51,187 nucleotides of DNA. Source: Halococcus hamelinensis 100A6 (GTDB lineage: Archaea; Halobacteriota; Halobacteria; Halobacteriales; Halococcaceae). Positions 24,277 to 33,567 of this stretch are shown here, piece after piece. The notes under the pieces were generated by a model that worked only from the letters and a program-made list of their open reading frames with translations, did not search any database and had not been told where the DNA came from. The stretch's first letter is position 1. Each line of letters starts with the position of its first letter. The translations under genes were made by a program, and so were the position numbers. The stretch spans positions 1-51,187 of the forward strand of contig NZ_AOMB01000033.1 of the NCBI RefSeq assembly GCF_000336675.1, read 5' to 3'.

Positions 24277-25278
24277 ATGGAGGGGCTCACGAAAGACTGG
24301 ATTCAGCGCCATCAGATCCTCGTCTACGCTGTCGGCGTCCTGCTCGCGGTTTTTGCGAGTTCCGCTCAGGCCGGGTCGAGTTCCGTTCTCGAACGGCTCA
24401 TCAATCCCGTTCTGGCAGTGCTCCTGTACGTGACGTTCCTCGAGGTTCCGTTCGTCGAACTTCGTCGCGCGTTCGCGAACGGTCGGTTTATGCTGACCGC
24501 GCTTGGGATGAACTTCCTCATCGTCCCGGTCATCGTCTTCGTTCTCACCCGGTTTCTCCCGCAGAACCCGGTCATCCTCGTCGGTGTGTTCATGGTTTTG
24601 CTAACCCCGTGTGTCGACTACGTCATCTCGTTCACGGAGCTCGCGAACGGCAATTCGGAGCAGGTCACGGCCGTGGCACCGGTGCTCTTACTCGCCCAGT
24701 TGCTGCTTCTTCCGGCGTATCTCTGGATGTTTATGGGGGAGCGGGTAGCGGAATTCATCCAGGCGGGGCCTTTTATCGAGGCGTTCGTCCTCATCATCGC
24801 GCTCCCACTGACGCTCGCATGGCTTACTGAAGCGGGGGCAGAACGCACCGGGATCGCGAGACGGTGGAGAGACACGATGGAGTGGTTGCCCGCTCCGATG
24901 ATGGGCGCGACACTGTTCGTGGTTATTGGGTCCCAACTTCCGCGTGTCGAAAACTCGATAGGCCAGATCACCGCGGTCGTCCCCGTTTACATCGCGTTTC
25001 TCGTCGTCATGTCGCTGCTCGGATGGGTGACCGCCCGAATCGTAGAGATGGACGTGGGCGAAAGCCGTGCGCTCGTGTTCACGTCAGTTACCCGGAACTC
25101 ACTGGTGATCCTACCACTTGCCCTCGCGCTACCGGCCGGATACGAACTCACTCCTGCGGTCGTCGTGACGCAAACACTCGTCGAGTTGGTCGGAATGGTC
25201 GTCCTTACCCGAGTCGTGCCCGCGTGGCTCGTTCCGGAATCGGAACCGGTAGCAGGCGATGGAGGGACGACATCATAG
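24277..25278 (+). CDS. ACR3-like arsenite efflux / BASS-superfamily transporter
   Basis: A 333-residue membrane protein with about ten helices of the bile acid:sodium symporter superfamily. The closest recognisable group is ACR3, the arsenite permeases: LLTPCVDYVISFTELANGNSEQ (near residues 110-130) contains the TPCxD with the conserved cysteine needed for arsenite transport. VFTSVTRNSLVILPLALALP near residue 275 matches the second cross-over motif. It would expel As(III) across the cell membrane. No arsR or arsenate reductase gene is next to it, so another substrate is possible. A TATA-like element 27-30 bases ahead supports the ATG. Confidence 0.8.
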   Translation: MEGLTKDWIQRHQILVYAVGVLLAVFASSAQAGSSSVLERLINPVLAVLLYVTFLEVPFVELRRAFANGRFMLTALGMNFLIVPVIVFVLTRFLPQNPVILVGVFMVLLTPCVDYVISFTELANGNSEQVTAVAPVLLLAQLLLLPAYLWMFMGERVAEFIQAGPFIEAFVLIIALPLTLAWLTEAGAERTGIARRWRDTMEWLPAPMMGATLFVVIGSQLPRVENSIGQITAVVPVYIAFLVVMSLLGWVTARIVEMDVGESRALVFTSVTRNSLVILPLALALPAGYELTPAVVVTQTLVELVGMVVLTRVVPAWLVPESEPVAGDGGTTS

Positions 25279-25501
25279 CTGGAAGCTGTCGCATGTTCTA
25301 GTCAGTATCGTCTCGTCTTCTTCGTCGTGATTCCCTCGAAACGGGGTCGGTCCGGGGTTGCCCAGCACCTCGTTTAGTGAGCCCCCGTGGCATAGCATCG
25401 CCTCCCCTTCTCTCCGAACTGCGCATCAACGGTCGGGATATCGGTACGGTTATGAGTAGCCCTACACCGTCCGGTGACTCTCGATCGATTCGTAAGGAAG
25501 C

Positions 25502-25573
25502 GGGCGCGACGGGATTTGAACCCGCGGCATCTTGGTCCGGAACCAAGTGCTCTGTCCACTGAGCTACGCGCCC
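25502..25573 (-). tRNA. tRNA-Arg (CCG anticodon)
   Basis: Read on the reverse strand, the 7-bp acceptor stem GGGCGCG pairs with CGCGCCC. The D arm (GCTC...GAGC) is followed by an anticodon stem CTTGG/CCAAG enclosing the loop TTCCGGA, so the anticodon is CCG (reading CGG). The T arm carries TTCAAAT. No intron and no encoded CCA end are seen. It lies 51 bases downstream of the ferredoxin gene on the same strand. Confidence 0.95.
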
Positions 25574-25624
25574 TTATCGACTCATACGGGGTCGGCGGTT
25601 TAGGCGTTGTGAAAGCCGCGTGGC

Positions 25625-26206
25625 TCAGGGCGTTTCACGCGTTTCGAGCGTGAGGTCGGCCTTCGGGTAGCCGACACAGGTCAGGGTGTAGCCGTCGTCG
25701 AGCTCCTCGGCTTCGAGCATCTCCTGGTTGTCGTGGACCACGTAGTCCTCGGAGGGACCGTCGGCGACGTGACCGCCACACGAGAGACACTGTCCCTGTC
25801 GGCAGGCGTAGGGCATGTCCCAGCCCTGGTCCTCGCCGGCTTCGAGGAGGGTCTGGTTCTCGGGGACGTCGAGGGTCTCGCCCTCCTTCGCGTACTCGAC
25901 CGAGAACACCTCGGCCTCGTCGTCCGAGATCTCGCCGGGGCTCGATGGGGCTTCGGTCGCCTCGCCCTCCGCGAGTTCGCCCTCGGCCTCGCCGCCGCCG
26001 ACCGCGCCGGCCGGGGCTCCACCACCGCCGATCGAGCGGTTCATCGGTTCGGGGAAGTCGGTCTCGGGGACGCTCGCCGCCCGGCGTTCGAGCACCGACT
26101 GGGAGATGTCGTCGGGGATCGGCCGGTCGGTGCCCGAGGAGAAGTGCAAGACCACCATCACGCCGACCAACAGCAGTCCGATCGCGACACCGAGTACCTC
26201 GACCAT
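25625..26206 (-). CDS. Membrane-anchored plant-type [2Fe-2S] ferredoxin
   Basis: A 193-residue protein in three parts. The first 22 residues form one membrane helix (LGVAIGLLLVGVMVVLHF). A long acidic, Gly/Ala/Glu-rich linker (about 25-100) is probably unstructured. Residues 100-193 form a plant-type ferredoxin with the cluster motif YACRQGQCLSCGGHV and the last ligand in LTCVGYP. It would carry electrons at the inner face of the membrane. It has its own promoter: TAATTATACC on the reverse strand (26226-26235), about 25 bases from the ATG. It therefore does not depend on valS upstream. The partner enzyme is not evident in this neighbourhood. Confidence 0.86.
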   Translation of the reverse strand: MVEVLGVAIGLLLVGVMVVLHFSSGTDRPIPDDISQSVLERRAASVPETDFPEPMNRSIGGGGAPAGAVGGGEAEGELAEGEATEAPSSPGEISDDEAEVFSVEYAKEGETLDVPENQTLLEAGEDQGWDMPYACRQGQCLSCGGHVADGPSEDYVVHDNQEMLEAEELDDGYTLTCVGYPKADLTLETRETP

Positions 26207-26225
26207 GACCGCGCTACGAAAGCAT

Positions 26226-26235
26226 GGTATAATTA
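26226..26235 (-). promoter_or_regulatory. TATA box of the membrane ferredoxin gene
   Basis: TAATTATACC on the reverse strand is a strong match, placed so that transcription starts at or just before the ATG at 26206. Confidence 0.65.
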
Positions 26236-26269
26236 GCTGTTGTTTGTCCCGGTCGATCGTCGTGGTGGC

Positions 26270-28879
26270 CTACGGGAAGACCAGCACCGTCGCGCCCTCG
26301 ACGTCGAGCACCTCGACGGTCTCGCCCGCCGCCCGACGCTCCTCGACCACCGAAACCATCTCAGGGTCGAGCACCACCACCTCGCCGCCCGCATCGAGTT
26401 CGATCTCGCCGTTCTCGCGTTTCTGGCGTGCGACTTCGGCAGGATCGGCGGCTTCGAGTGCGCCCACGACCGCGCCGGCCCGGTCGCGGAACTCGGGGCC
26501 GATCTCGCTGTGGTCGGGGTCGACCGCCACGGGGGTCATCTCGACGTCGGGCTCGCCCGCGAGCACCTCGACCGGCGCGTTCACCGTCGCGGCGAGGTCG
26601 CCGGTGTCGAAGTCGGTGTCGTCGTCGGGGTAGACCTCGACGCGGTCGAGCTCGGCGTTGAGCGCCATCCCGGAGTCCGACTTCCAGGCCCGCACCGCGC
26701 TCGCCACCGCCGCGATCCGCTCGCCGCGCGCCTCCGCCGCTTCGTCGCCGTCGTCGAGGTCGGGCCACGCCGCGGCGTGAACGCTACCCGAGGTCCCCGG
26801 GAGGTGGCGGTAGGTCTCCTCGGCCAGGAACGGCGAGAACGGCGCGAGCATCCGGATCGAGGCCGAGAGGGTCGTCGCGAGCGTCTCGCGGGCGGCGGCC
26901 CCTTCCGCTGGCGTCCCCTCGTAGAGCCGGCCCTTGATCAACTCGACGTAGTCGTCGGCGAGGTCGTGCCAGACGAACTCCCGGAGGGTGCGGAGCGCCC
27001 GGTCGAACCGGTAGTCGTCCATGTCGGCCGCGACCTCGTCGGCGACCCGCGCGCACTTCGAGCGGATCCAGCGGTCGGCGTCGGTGTGGGCCGGGTCCGC
27101 TTCGTTGGTGTCGTCGAGATGCTGGCTCGCGAAGCGGGTGATGTTCCAGAGCTTCGTGAGGAAGCGCGACGCGCTCGTGACCTCCTTGGGCTGGAACTGG
27201 ATGTCCGAGCCGGGCTGCCCACCGAGCGCGAGCGCCTGCCGGAAGGCGTCGGCCGAGTGGTCCTCAACGACCGCCGCCGGGCTGACGGAGTTGTCCCGGG
27301 ACTTGCTCATCTTGTTGCCGTCGGCCCCCAGCACCATCCCGTTGACCAGCGCCTGCTCCCAGGGCTTCTCGCCTTCGAGCGCCGCGGTCCGGAGGATGGT
27401 GTAGAAGGCCCACGTCCGGATGATGTCGTGGCCCTGCTCGCGGAGCTGGACCGGTTCGAAGTCGGCCTCGGGCCACCCGGTGATGTAGAGCGGCGAGATG
27501 GACGAATCCATCCAGGTGTCCATCACGTCGGTCTCGCCCACCCACGCGTCCGCACCGCAGTCCGGACACGTCTCGTCGGGGGTGTCGCTCGTGGGTTCGA
27601 CCGGGAGCTCGTCGGGCCCGGCGACGTACCAGTGACCACACTCCTCGCACGACCACGCCGGGATCGGCGTCGCGAAGACGCGCTGGCGACTGATCACCCA
27701 GTCCCAGTTCATCCCCTCGGTCCACTCCTCCAATCGACCGTACATGTGTTCGGGGATCCACTCGACCTCGCGGGCCTTCGAGATGATCTCGTCCTGGTCG
27801 ACGCGGACGAACCACTGTTCCTTCGAGAGGATCTCGATCGGGGTGTCACACCGCCAGCACGCACCCACCGACTGCTCGACCGGCTCCTCGTCCACCAGAT
27901 AGCCCTCCTTCTGGAGCGCGGTGACGATCCGCTCTTTCGCCGCGTCGAGCTCGAGCCCGCCGAACTCCTCGACGTCCTCGTCGAGCCGGCCGTCCTCCGT
28001 GACCACAGGACGAAGGTCGAGGTCGTAGGTCGCCCACCAGTCGACGTCCTGCTTGTCTCCGAAGGTCGAGATCATCACCGCGCCCGTACCGAAGTCGCCG
28101 TCGACCTCCTCGTCGGCGATGAGTTCGACCTCCTGGCCGAAGACCGGGATCTCGAACGTCTCACCTACTCTATCGACGTAGCGCTCGTCGTCCGGGCTGA
28201 CCGCGACCCCGACGACGGCCGGGAGGAGTTCGGGTCGGGTCGTCGCGATCTCGATCGCCTCGCCCTCGACGCCGGGGAAGCGCACCGTCGAGAGCGTCCC
28301 CTTCGAGTCGATCGCCTCGACCTCGGCGTCGGCGATCGCGGTCTCGCACCGCGGACACCAGTTCACGGGGTGTTCGTCGCGGTGGACGTAGCCGTCGTCG
28401 TGCATCTCGACGAACGAGCGCTGGGTCGTCCCCCAGTACTCCGGATCCATCGTCCGGAACTCCTGGTCCCAGTCCTGGGAGAACCCGAGCTCCCCCATCA
28501 TCTCCTTCATGCCCGCGATCTGGTCCTCCGTGTGCTCGATACAGAGCTCGCGGAACTCCTCGCGCGGGACCTCCGTCCGGTGGATGTCGTTGTTCTCCTC
28601 GACCTTCACTTCGGTCGGCAATCCGTGGCAGTCCCAGCCCTGCGGAAACGAGACGTTCTCGCCGAGCATCCGGTGATATCGGGCGGCGAAATCCATGTAG
28701 CTCCACCCGAGCGCGTGCCCGATGTGGAGGTCGCCCGTGGGGTAGGGTGGCGGCGTGTCGATGACGTACTCGGTGTCGGAGCTCTCCGCTTCGTGACGAT
28801 ACAGGTCGGCGTCGGCCCACGCCTCGCGCCACTTGGCTTCGAGGGCGGCCGGGTCGTAGCTCTCAGATAGCTCTGTCAT
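26270..28879 (-). CDS. valS: Valine--tRNA ligase
   Basis: An 869-residue class I aminoacyl-tRNA synthetase that charges tRNA-Val and edits threonine. The HIGH signature stands at residues 52-55 in [18 protein letters not shown], and KMSKS at 523-527. Between them are the CP1 editing domain, two Cys pairs that probably bind zinc (WCPRCETA near 173-178, and WSCEECGHW / CPDCGAD near 405-435), and FATPIPAW. The C-terminal third is the anticodon-binding domain. The length is normal for the archaeal form, which lacks the long bacterial coiled-coil arm. A TATA-like GATTATCG about 29 bases upstream supports the start. The long open frame on the opposite strand is a codon-bias artefact. Confidence 0.96.
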   Translation of the reverse strand: MTELSESYDPAALEAKWREAWADADLYRHEAESSDTEYVIDTPPPYPTGDLHIGHALGWSYMDFAARYHRMLGENVSFPQGWDCHGLPTEVKVEENNDIHRTEVPREEFRELCIEHTEDQIAGMKEMMGELGFSQDWDQEFRTMDPEYWGTTQRSFVEMHDDGYVHRDEHPVNWCPRCETAIADAEVEAIDSKGTLSTVRFPGVEGEAIEIATTRPELLPAVVGVAVSPDDERYVDRVGETFEIPVFGQEVELIADEEVDGDFGTGAVMISTFGDKQDVDWWATYDLDLRPVVTEDGRLDEDVEEFGGLELDAAKERIVTALQKEGYLVDEEPVEQSVGACWRCDTPIEILSKEQWFVRVDQDEIISKAREVEWIPEHMYGRLEEWTEGMNWDWVISRQRVFATPIPAWSCEECGHWYVAGPDELPVEPTSDTPDETCPDCGADAWVGETDVMDTWMDSSISPLYITGWPEADFEPVQLREQGHDIIRTWAFYTILRTAALEGEKPWEQALVNGMVLGADGNKMSKSRDNSVSPAAVVEDHSADAFRQALALGGQPGSDIQFQPKEVTSASRFLTKLWNITRFASQHLDDTNEADPAHTDADRWIRSKCARVADEVAADMDDYRFDRALRTLREFVWHDLADDYVELIKGRLYEGTPAEGAAARETLATTLSASIRMLAPFSPFLAEETYRHLPGTSGSVHAAAWPDLDDGDEAAEARGERIAAVASAVRAWKSDSGMALNAELDRVEVYPDDDTDFDTGDLAATVNAPVEVLAGEPDVEMTPVAVDPDHSEIGPEFRDRAGAVVGALEAADPAEVARQKRENGEIELDAGGEVVVLDPEMVSVVEERRAAGETVEVLDVEGATVLVFP

Positions 28880-29084
28880 TGGTGGATTTGGATGGTCGCG
28901 GCCCGATAATCGTACCGAAAACTCGCGCGGTGGTCAGCGACGTACTACCGACGGGGTCACGCTCATAGCAGGAGTTGGGTTCGTTCGGCGTATAAACGTT
29001 CGCGTTCGAGGGATCGAGCCTCGGGTCCCGTCGTCGTACGTAAGTGGTCATCAATCATTACCGTGTGCGACCCCAGTCGATCCC

Positions 29085-29324
29085 ATGAGTACCCTGTTCC
29101 GCCTCCTCGTCGCGGCGTTCGTCTGCATCGCGCCGACCGCGCTGTTCCTCGGGCTCTGGCACGGTCTCCAGCGGATGCAGAACGGCGAACTCGTCGAACG
29201 TGTCGCCACGAATCAGGGCGTGACCGTCGAGGACCTGATCCCCGGAGCCAACCCCTACGGATCACGCGACCTCGATTCGACCGACCGATACACGATCCCG
29301 CCGGACCACGACCGACGGCCGTAG
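29085..29324 (+). CDS. Small haloarchaeal single-span membrane protein
   Basis: A 79-residue protein with one N-terminal membrane helix (about residues 5-27, LLVAAFVCIAPTALFLGLW). A hydrophilic tail follows, containing LVERVATNQGVTVEDLIPGANPYGSRD. The tail is polar and acidic. No function is recognised. It is divergent from valS and 84 bases ahead of gnd; a TATA-like CATTACC about 30 bases upstream suggests its own transcript. Confidence 0.65.
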   Translation: MSTLFRLLVAAFVCIAPTALFLGLWHGLQRMQNGELVERVATNQGVTVEDLIPGANPYGSRDLDSTDRYTIPPDHDRRP

Positions 29325-29408
29325 CGGCCGATTCGGAGAGCAGTTCGAGGGCGGACCCCCGGCCGCGGGGATCACAATTCCTACCTTTACCCCCGGTGAG
29401 AGGCGACT

Positions 29409-30308
29409 ATGCAACTCGGGGTTATCGGACTCGGGCGGATGGGACGGATCGTCGCCGACCGGGCGCTCGACGCGGGTCACGAGGTCGTCGCCTTCGACGT
29501 GGACGCGGAGGCCGTCGCGGCCGTCGCCGACGCGGGGGCCGACCCCGCCGGCTCGCTGGCCGACTTCGTCGAGCAGTTGGGAACCGAAAAGCGGATCTGG
29601 TTGATGGTGCCCGCGGGCGACGCCATCGACGCCGCGCTCGCGGACCTCGAACCCCACCTCGACGACGAGGACGTCGTGGTCGACGGCGGCAACTCCCACT
29701 TCGAGGATTCGACGCGCCGCGCCGAAACCACTCCCGCAGCCTATCTCGACTGTGGAACCTCGGGCGGACCCGCGAGCGCGGAGGCCGGCTTTTCACTCAT
29801 GATCGGCGGGCCGGAGTGGGCCTACGACGAACTCACGCCCGTCTTCGACGCGGTGGCTACCGGCCCCGCGGGCCACGCGCGGATGGGGCCCGCCGGGTCG
29901 GGCCACTACGTCAAGATGGTCCACAACGGCGTCGAGTACGCGCTGATGGAGGCCTACGGCGAGGGGTTCGAACTCCTCTCGGACGGCCGCTACGACCTCG
30001 ACCTCGAATCGGTGGCGCGGACCTGGAACAACGGCGCGGTCATCCGGTCGTGGCTGCTCGAACTCTGCGAGGAGGCGTTCGCCGAGGAGGGCTCGGACCT
30101 GGGAACCGTCGCCGACCGCGTGGAGGGGGGATCGACGGGGACCTGGACCGTCCAGGAGGCGCTCTCCCAGGAGGTCCCGGTGCCGCTGATCTACACCGCG
30201 CTCGCCGAACGGTTCGGCTCGCGCGCCGCGAACGGCCGGTTCGCACGTCGCCTCGCCAACCGGCTTCGGTACGGGTTCGGTCGCCACGAGGTCGCTCGAA
30301 GCGAGTAA
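29409..30308 (+). CDS. gnd: 6-phosphogluconate dehydrogenase, decarboxylating (short, NAD-type)
   Basis: A 299-residue dehydrogenase that would oxidise and decarboxylate 6-phosphogluconate to ribulose 5-phosphate, supplying pentoses through the oxidative branch used by haloarchaea. The Rossmann motif GLGRMG is at residues 7-12. The substrate loop is DGGNSHFEDS (92-101), followed by CGTSGGPASAEAGFSLM. The catalytic lysine is in GHYVKMVHNGVEY (Lys169, with His172 and Asn173). The short form lacks the large C-terminal repeat of the bacterial enzyme. The last codons (roughly HEVARSE) run into a 52-bp repeat that continues past the stop, so the tail may be repeat-derived. Confidence 0.92.
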   Translation: MQLGVIGLGRMGRIVADRALDAGHEVVAFDVDAEAVAAVADAGADPAGSLADFVEQLGTEKRIWLMVPAGDAIDAALADLEPHLDDEDVVVDGGNSHFEDSTRRAETTPAAYLDCGTSGGPASAEAGFSLMIGGPEWAYDELTPVFDAVATGPAGHARMGPAGSGHYVKMVHNGVEYALMEAYGEGFELLSDGRYDLDLESVARTWNNGAVIRSWLLELCEEAFAEEGSDLGTVADRVEGGSTGTWTVQEALSQEVPVPLIYTALAERFGSRAANGRFARRLANRLRYGFGRHEVARSE

Positions 30309-30336
30309 GCGAGCGAGAGCGACGGGAGCCGAACGG
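30285..30336. repeat. 52-bp direct repeat, copy 1 (over the end of gnd)
   Basis: The unit begins CACGAGGTCGCTCGAAGCGA and ends AGCCGAACGG. It matches copy 2 at 50 of 52 positions and covers the last codons and stop of gnd. Internal self-complementary stretches (TCGCTCGAAGCGA) could fold into a hairpin. Sequences of this kind recur between genes in haloarchaeal genomes. Confidence 0.85.
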
Positions 30337-30358
30337 GGAGATGACGACCCGTGAGCCG

Positions 30359-30410
30359 CACGAGGTCGCTCGAAGCGAGTGAGCGAGCGAGAGCGACGGA
30401 AGCCGAACGG
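30359..30410. repeat. 52-bp direct repeat, copy 2 (between gnd and the ABC genes)
   Basis: This is the same unit as at 30285, offset by 74 bases, with two single-base differences. The 22 bases between the copies contain GATGACGACCCGTGAGCC. Two copies without regular short spacers do not make a CRISPR array. Confidence 0.85.
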
Positions 30411-30480
30411 TTCGTCGCACCCACCGGCCGTCGAGGTGGGTGATACCAACGTTCATGCCGTCCCCGGCCTCGCTTCCGGT

Positions 30481-31224
30481 GTGAGCAAGACTGCCGTCGC
30501 GACCCCGGCGAACGGGCCGGTCGTGCGCCTCACGGACGTCCGGAAGACCTACGACCTCGGCGGGACCGTCGAGGCGCTCGCCGGCGTCTCGCTCTCGCTG
30601 GCCGACGGGTCGTACACCGCGGTGATGGGGCCGAGCGGGTCGGGCAAGAGCACGCTGTTGAACCTCGTGGGGGCGCTCGATACGCCCACCGACGGGACCG
30701 TGGAAGTCGCCGGGAACGACCTCGGGGCCGCCACCGACGACGAGCGCGCCGCGATCCGCGGCACCGAGATCGGCTTCGTCTTCCAGACCTTCAACCTCCT
30801 CCCCCGCTCCGACGCCGTCGAGAACGTCGCCCTCCCGCTGGTGTTCGCTGGCTGGTCGCGCGAGCGCCGCCACGAGCGCGCGACCGAACTCCTCGACCGC
30901 GTCGGCCTCGGCGACCGCCGCCACCACCGCCCGACCCAGCTCTCGGGCGGCCAGCGCCAGCGGGTCGCGATCGCCCGTGCGCTCGCGCCCGACCCCGCCG
31001 TCGTGCTCGCCGACGAACCGACCGGCAACGTCGACACCGAGACCGGCGCGGGGGTCATGAACCTCCTCGCGGCGGCGAACGACCGCGGGACGACCATCCT
31101 ACTCGTGACGCACTCGCGGGAGATCGCCGAGCACGCCGACCGTATCGTCACCGTTCGCGACGGCCGCCGGGAGTCGACCGAGGAACTCGGAGGTCACACG
31201 GCGACCGGGGCGCGGGACGCCTGA
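30481..31224 (+). CDS. ABC transporter ATP-binding protein (MacB/LolD type)
   Basis: A 247-residue ATPase subunit. Walker A is GPSGSGKST (residues 50-58), the Q-loop is in FVFQTFNLLPRSDAVENV, the signature LSGGQRQR precedes Walker B VVLADEPTGNVD, and the switch His is in LLVTHSREIAE. The PTGNVD ending is typical of the MacB/LolD/FtsE group, which power mechanotransmission exporters rather than importers. The start is GTG at 30481; the frame upstream runs back through the 52-bp repeat and is not protein-like. Its stop overlaps the permease start (TGATG), so the two form an operon. Confidence 0.9.
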   Translation: MSKTAVATPANGPVVRLTDVRKTYDLGGTVEALAGVSLSLADGSYTAVMGPSGSGKSTLLNLVGALDTPTDGTVEVAGNDLGAATDDERAAIRGTEIGFVFQTFNLLPRSDAVENVALPLVFAGWSRERRHERATELLDRVGLGDRRHHRPTQLSGGQRQRVAIARALAPDPAVVLADEPTGNVDTETGAGVMNLLAAANDRGTTILLVTHSREIAEHADRIVTVRDGRRESTEELGGHTATGARDA

Positions 31225-32465
31225 TGGAGGTCGGCGAGACGCTCCGGATGGCGTCGCGGTCGGTGCGGTCGCACAGGCTCCGGTCGGCGCTCACGGTCGT
31301 GGGCGTCGTCATCGGGATCGCGTCGGTGGTGACGTTCGCGACGTTCGGCGCGAGCGTGAAGGCCGACATCGTGAGCGACGTGGGCTCGTCGAGCGCCAGC
31401 GACGTCTACGCCCTGCCGACGGCCACGGACGACGACGGCGGCTTCGGCGCGGGCGTCGGCCAGCCGGTCTTCACCGCCCACGACGTCGAGCAGTTGCGGG
31501 CGATCGAGGGGGCTCGTGCGGCGATCCCGCGCGGCAACGTCCCGGTCTCCGCGCTCCGATTCGGGAACGATTCGGTCTCACGGAGCCAGATCCTCGCTAC
31601 CACCCCCGAGGCGTTCCCGGCCGATTCGGTCGTCGCGGGGCGGGCGTTCCGGTCGGGGGCCCGGGAGGTCGTGATCAATCAGGCCGCGACCGAGACGTTC
31701 GATCGGAACGTTTCGGTGGGCGATAACCTCACGATAACGCTGGCGAACGGCACGCGAAGCCGGGTCGCGGTCGTCGGGGTCGTCAACCGTACCGTCGGGG
31801 AGCTCCCGTTCACCTCGTTCACGGGCGGGGCCCGGTTCTACGTCCCGGTCGAGCCCTTCTACCAGCAGACCGTCGAGAGCCCCGCCACGGGAACGAGCCA
31901 GCGCGCGTACCCGCAGGTCACGGTGGTCGCGGACCCCGCGCGGATCGACGGGGTTCGCGAACGGGTTCGGACCTACCTCCGCGGACCCTCCGATGCCGCC
32001 GAACTCGTCCCCGAGTCGGTCGAGCCGAGCGCCGAGACCAGCGGCGACTTTGTCGACCGGGTGGAGTCGATCATCGACCGCGTCACGCGATTCGTCACCG
32101 GGGTCGGGGTGATCGCGCTGGTGGTCGCCGCCGTCGGGATCGCCAACATCATGCTGGTGAGCGTGGCCGAACGGACCCGCGAGATCGGGATCATGAAGGC
32201 CGTCGGCGCACGGAACCGCGACGTGATGGCGCTGTTCCTCACCGAGGCCACGCTGCTCGGCATCGTGGGAGCCGTCGTGGGGCTCCCGCTCGGCGTGGCC
32301 GTGGCCTACGGCGCGACGCTCTACGCCGAGGTGGCGTTCACCCCGGCCTACGGCTGGTTCGCCATCGCAGTCGCCGTCGGGATCCTGGTGGGGGTCCTCG
32401 CCGGGCTCTACCCCGCGTGGCGCGCCGCCCGGATCGATCCCATCGACGCGCTCCGGTACGAGTGA
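31224..32465 (+). CDS. MacB/FtsX-type ABC transporter permease
   Basis: A 413-residue permease with the MacB-FtsX layout. One membrane helix lies near residues 22-42 (LTVVGVVIGIASVVTF). A large extracellular domain follows (about 50-285). Three C-terminal helices form the FtsX domain, with VAAVGIANIMLVSVAERTREIGIMKAVGARNRDVM as the coupling segment. With the upstream ATPase it would act as a mechanotransmission exporter of peptides, lipids or drugs, or in envelope stress handling. Archaea have no outer membrane, so the extracellular domain must act on the cell surface directly. Confidence 0.88.
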   Translation: MEVGETLRMASRSVRSHRLRSALTVVGVVIGIASVVTFATFGASVKADIVSDVGSSSASDVYALPTATDDDGGFGAGVGQPVFTAHDVEQLRAIEGARAAIPRGNVPVSALRFGNDSVSRSQILATTPEAFPADSVVAGRAFRSGAREVVINQAATETFDRNVSVGDNLTITLANGTRSRVAVVGVVNRTVGELPFTSFTGGARFYVPVEPFYQQTVESPATGTSQRAYPQVTVVADPARIDGVRERVRTYLRGPSDAAELVPESVEPSAETSGDFVDRVESIIDRVTRFVTGVGVIALVVAAVGIANIMLVSVAERTREIGIMKAVGARNRDVMALFLTEATLLGIVGAVVGLPLGVAVAYGATLYAEVAFTPAYGWFAIAVAVGILVGVLAGLYPAWRAARIDPIDALRYE

Positions 32466-32556
32466 GGCGGGATGATTCGACCGCTCGCCGTGACGAGATG
32501 CCGAGATGACCGGGAGAAACGAGCCCCCTATGTGCGATGGGTGACGATCCTCCCGC

Positions 32557-33567
32557 ATGTCTCCGTCATCGAAATCGACCGTCGACCTCCGGGAACTCTA
32601 CGAGCGAGCGAGGGCAGGTCGGTACGGCTTCTTCGCGAGCAACGTCACCCAGTTCGACGTCCTCGTCGGGTTGCTCGACGGGAGCGCCGCCGCCGACGCC
32701 GACCTCGTCGTCCAGGCGAGCCGCGAGGAGGCGGCCTTCTTCGGTGGCGGTGACCCCACGGTTGGGCTGGAGGTCCTCGGTGCAGCCCTCGACTCGCTCG
32801 CCGACCGATACGGTATCGAGGCGTTCTGCAACGTCGACCACGTTCACCTCCCCGAGGAGCAGTCGTTCCTCGAGACCTGCCTCGACTCGGACGTCCCCGA
32901 TTCGGTGATGGTCGACGCCTCCGACCGGCCGTTCGAGGAGAACGTCGAACTGACTGCGGAAACCGTCGAGCGGGCCGACGACGACGTGCTCGTCGAGGCC
33001 GAACTCGGTCGCATCGCGGGCGTCGAGGGCAGCACCGAGACGGCCGCCGACGAGGCCTTCTACACCGACCCCGGGACCGCCGTCGAGTTCGTCGAACGAA
33101 CCGGATGCGACCTGCTCGCGGTCTCGATCGGCACCCAGCACGGCGTCGCGTCCGACCGCGACCTCGACGTTCGACCGGACCTCGCCGTGGCGATCGACGA
33201 GGCCCTCGTCGAGGCGGGGGAAGAGACCTTTCTCGTCGTGCACGGGGCCTCCGGCCTCGCCGACGAGCGGATCGAGGCGTTGCTCGACGCCGGGGTCTGC
33301 AAGTTCAACAAGAACACCCGCTACCAGTACGAGTTCGCCCGAACCGCCGCCGACTTCTACCACGACCACGCTGACGCCATCCGCCCGCCCGAGGGCGTTC
33401 CCGACGACCGCTCGAACTTCTTCGCCGGGAGCGACTGGTCGCCGGAGAAGGCGTCCTTCCACCCACACGTCGTCTCGAACGCCGCTCGCAACCGGATCGC
33501 GACGGTGATGAGCGAGCTCTGTGAGGTGACGGGCAACGCCGGCGAGACGATGGCCTCGGGGCGATGA
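32557..33567 (+). CDS. Class II (zinc) aldolase, fructose-bisphosphate/tagatose-bisphosphate family
   Basis: A 336-residue class II aldolase that should split a ketose phosphate, giving dihydroxyacetone phosphate and an aldehyde. Catalytic and zinc residues are kept: NVDHVHL (Asp94, His95), VEAELGRIAGVEG (Glu148), SIGTQHG (His195) and VVHGASGL (His229), with the phosphate loop KFNKNT. The start ATG has CCTATGTG about 30 bases upstream as a probable promoter. The stop overlaps the kinase start (ATGA), so this is gene 1 of a three-gene operon. Haloarchaea use a related class II enzyme in fructose breakdown, but here the partner is an FGGY kinase, so the substrate may be another ketose. Confidence 0.87.
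   Translation: MSPSSKSTVDLRELYERARAGRYGFFASNVTQFDVLVGLLDGSAAADADLVVQASREEAAFFGGGDPTVGLEVLGAALDSLADRYGIEAFCNVDHVHLPEEQSFLETCLDSDVPDSVMVDASDRPFEENVELTAETVERADDDVLVEAELGRIAGVEGSTETAADEAFYTDPGTAVEFVERTGCDLLAVSIGTQHGVASDRDLDVRPDLAVAIDEALVEAGEETFLVVHGASGLADERIEALLDAGVCKFNKNTRYQYEFARTAADFYHDHADAIRPPEGVPDDRSNFFAGSDWSPEKASFHPHVVSNAARNRIATVMSELCEVTGNAGETMASGR

Noticed and set aside
23961-24830. 289-codon frame overlapping the start of the ACR3-like gene
   Set aside because: Arg/Ser/His-rich, no motif, and overlaps the well-supported membrane protein in another frame.
25502-25573. tRNA-Arg as an integration site for the neighbouring DNA
   Set aside because: No second copy of the tRNA 3' end and no integrase gene were seen on either side, and the low-GC island lies more than 3 kb away with conserved genes between.
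26240-28870. 876-codon open frame antisense to valS
   Set aside because: It mirrors valS almost exactly, is Arg/Val/Leu-rich and has no family motif. Long antisense frames arise from codon bias in GC-rich genes. ValS has HIGH and KMSKS on the other strand.
30285-30410. Two repeats as a CRISPR array
   Set aside because: Only two copies, a 22-base separator, one copy covers coding sequence, and no cas genes are near. The units are unlike haloarchaeal CRISPR repeats.
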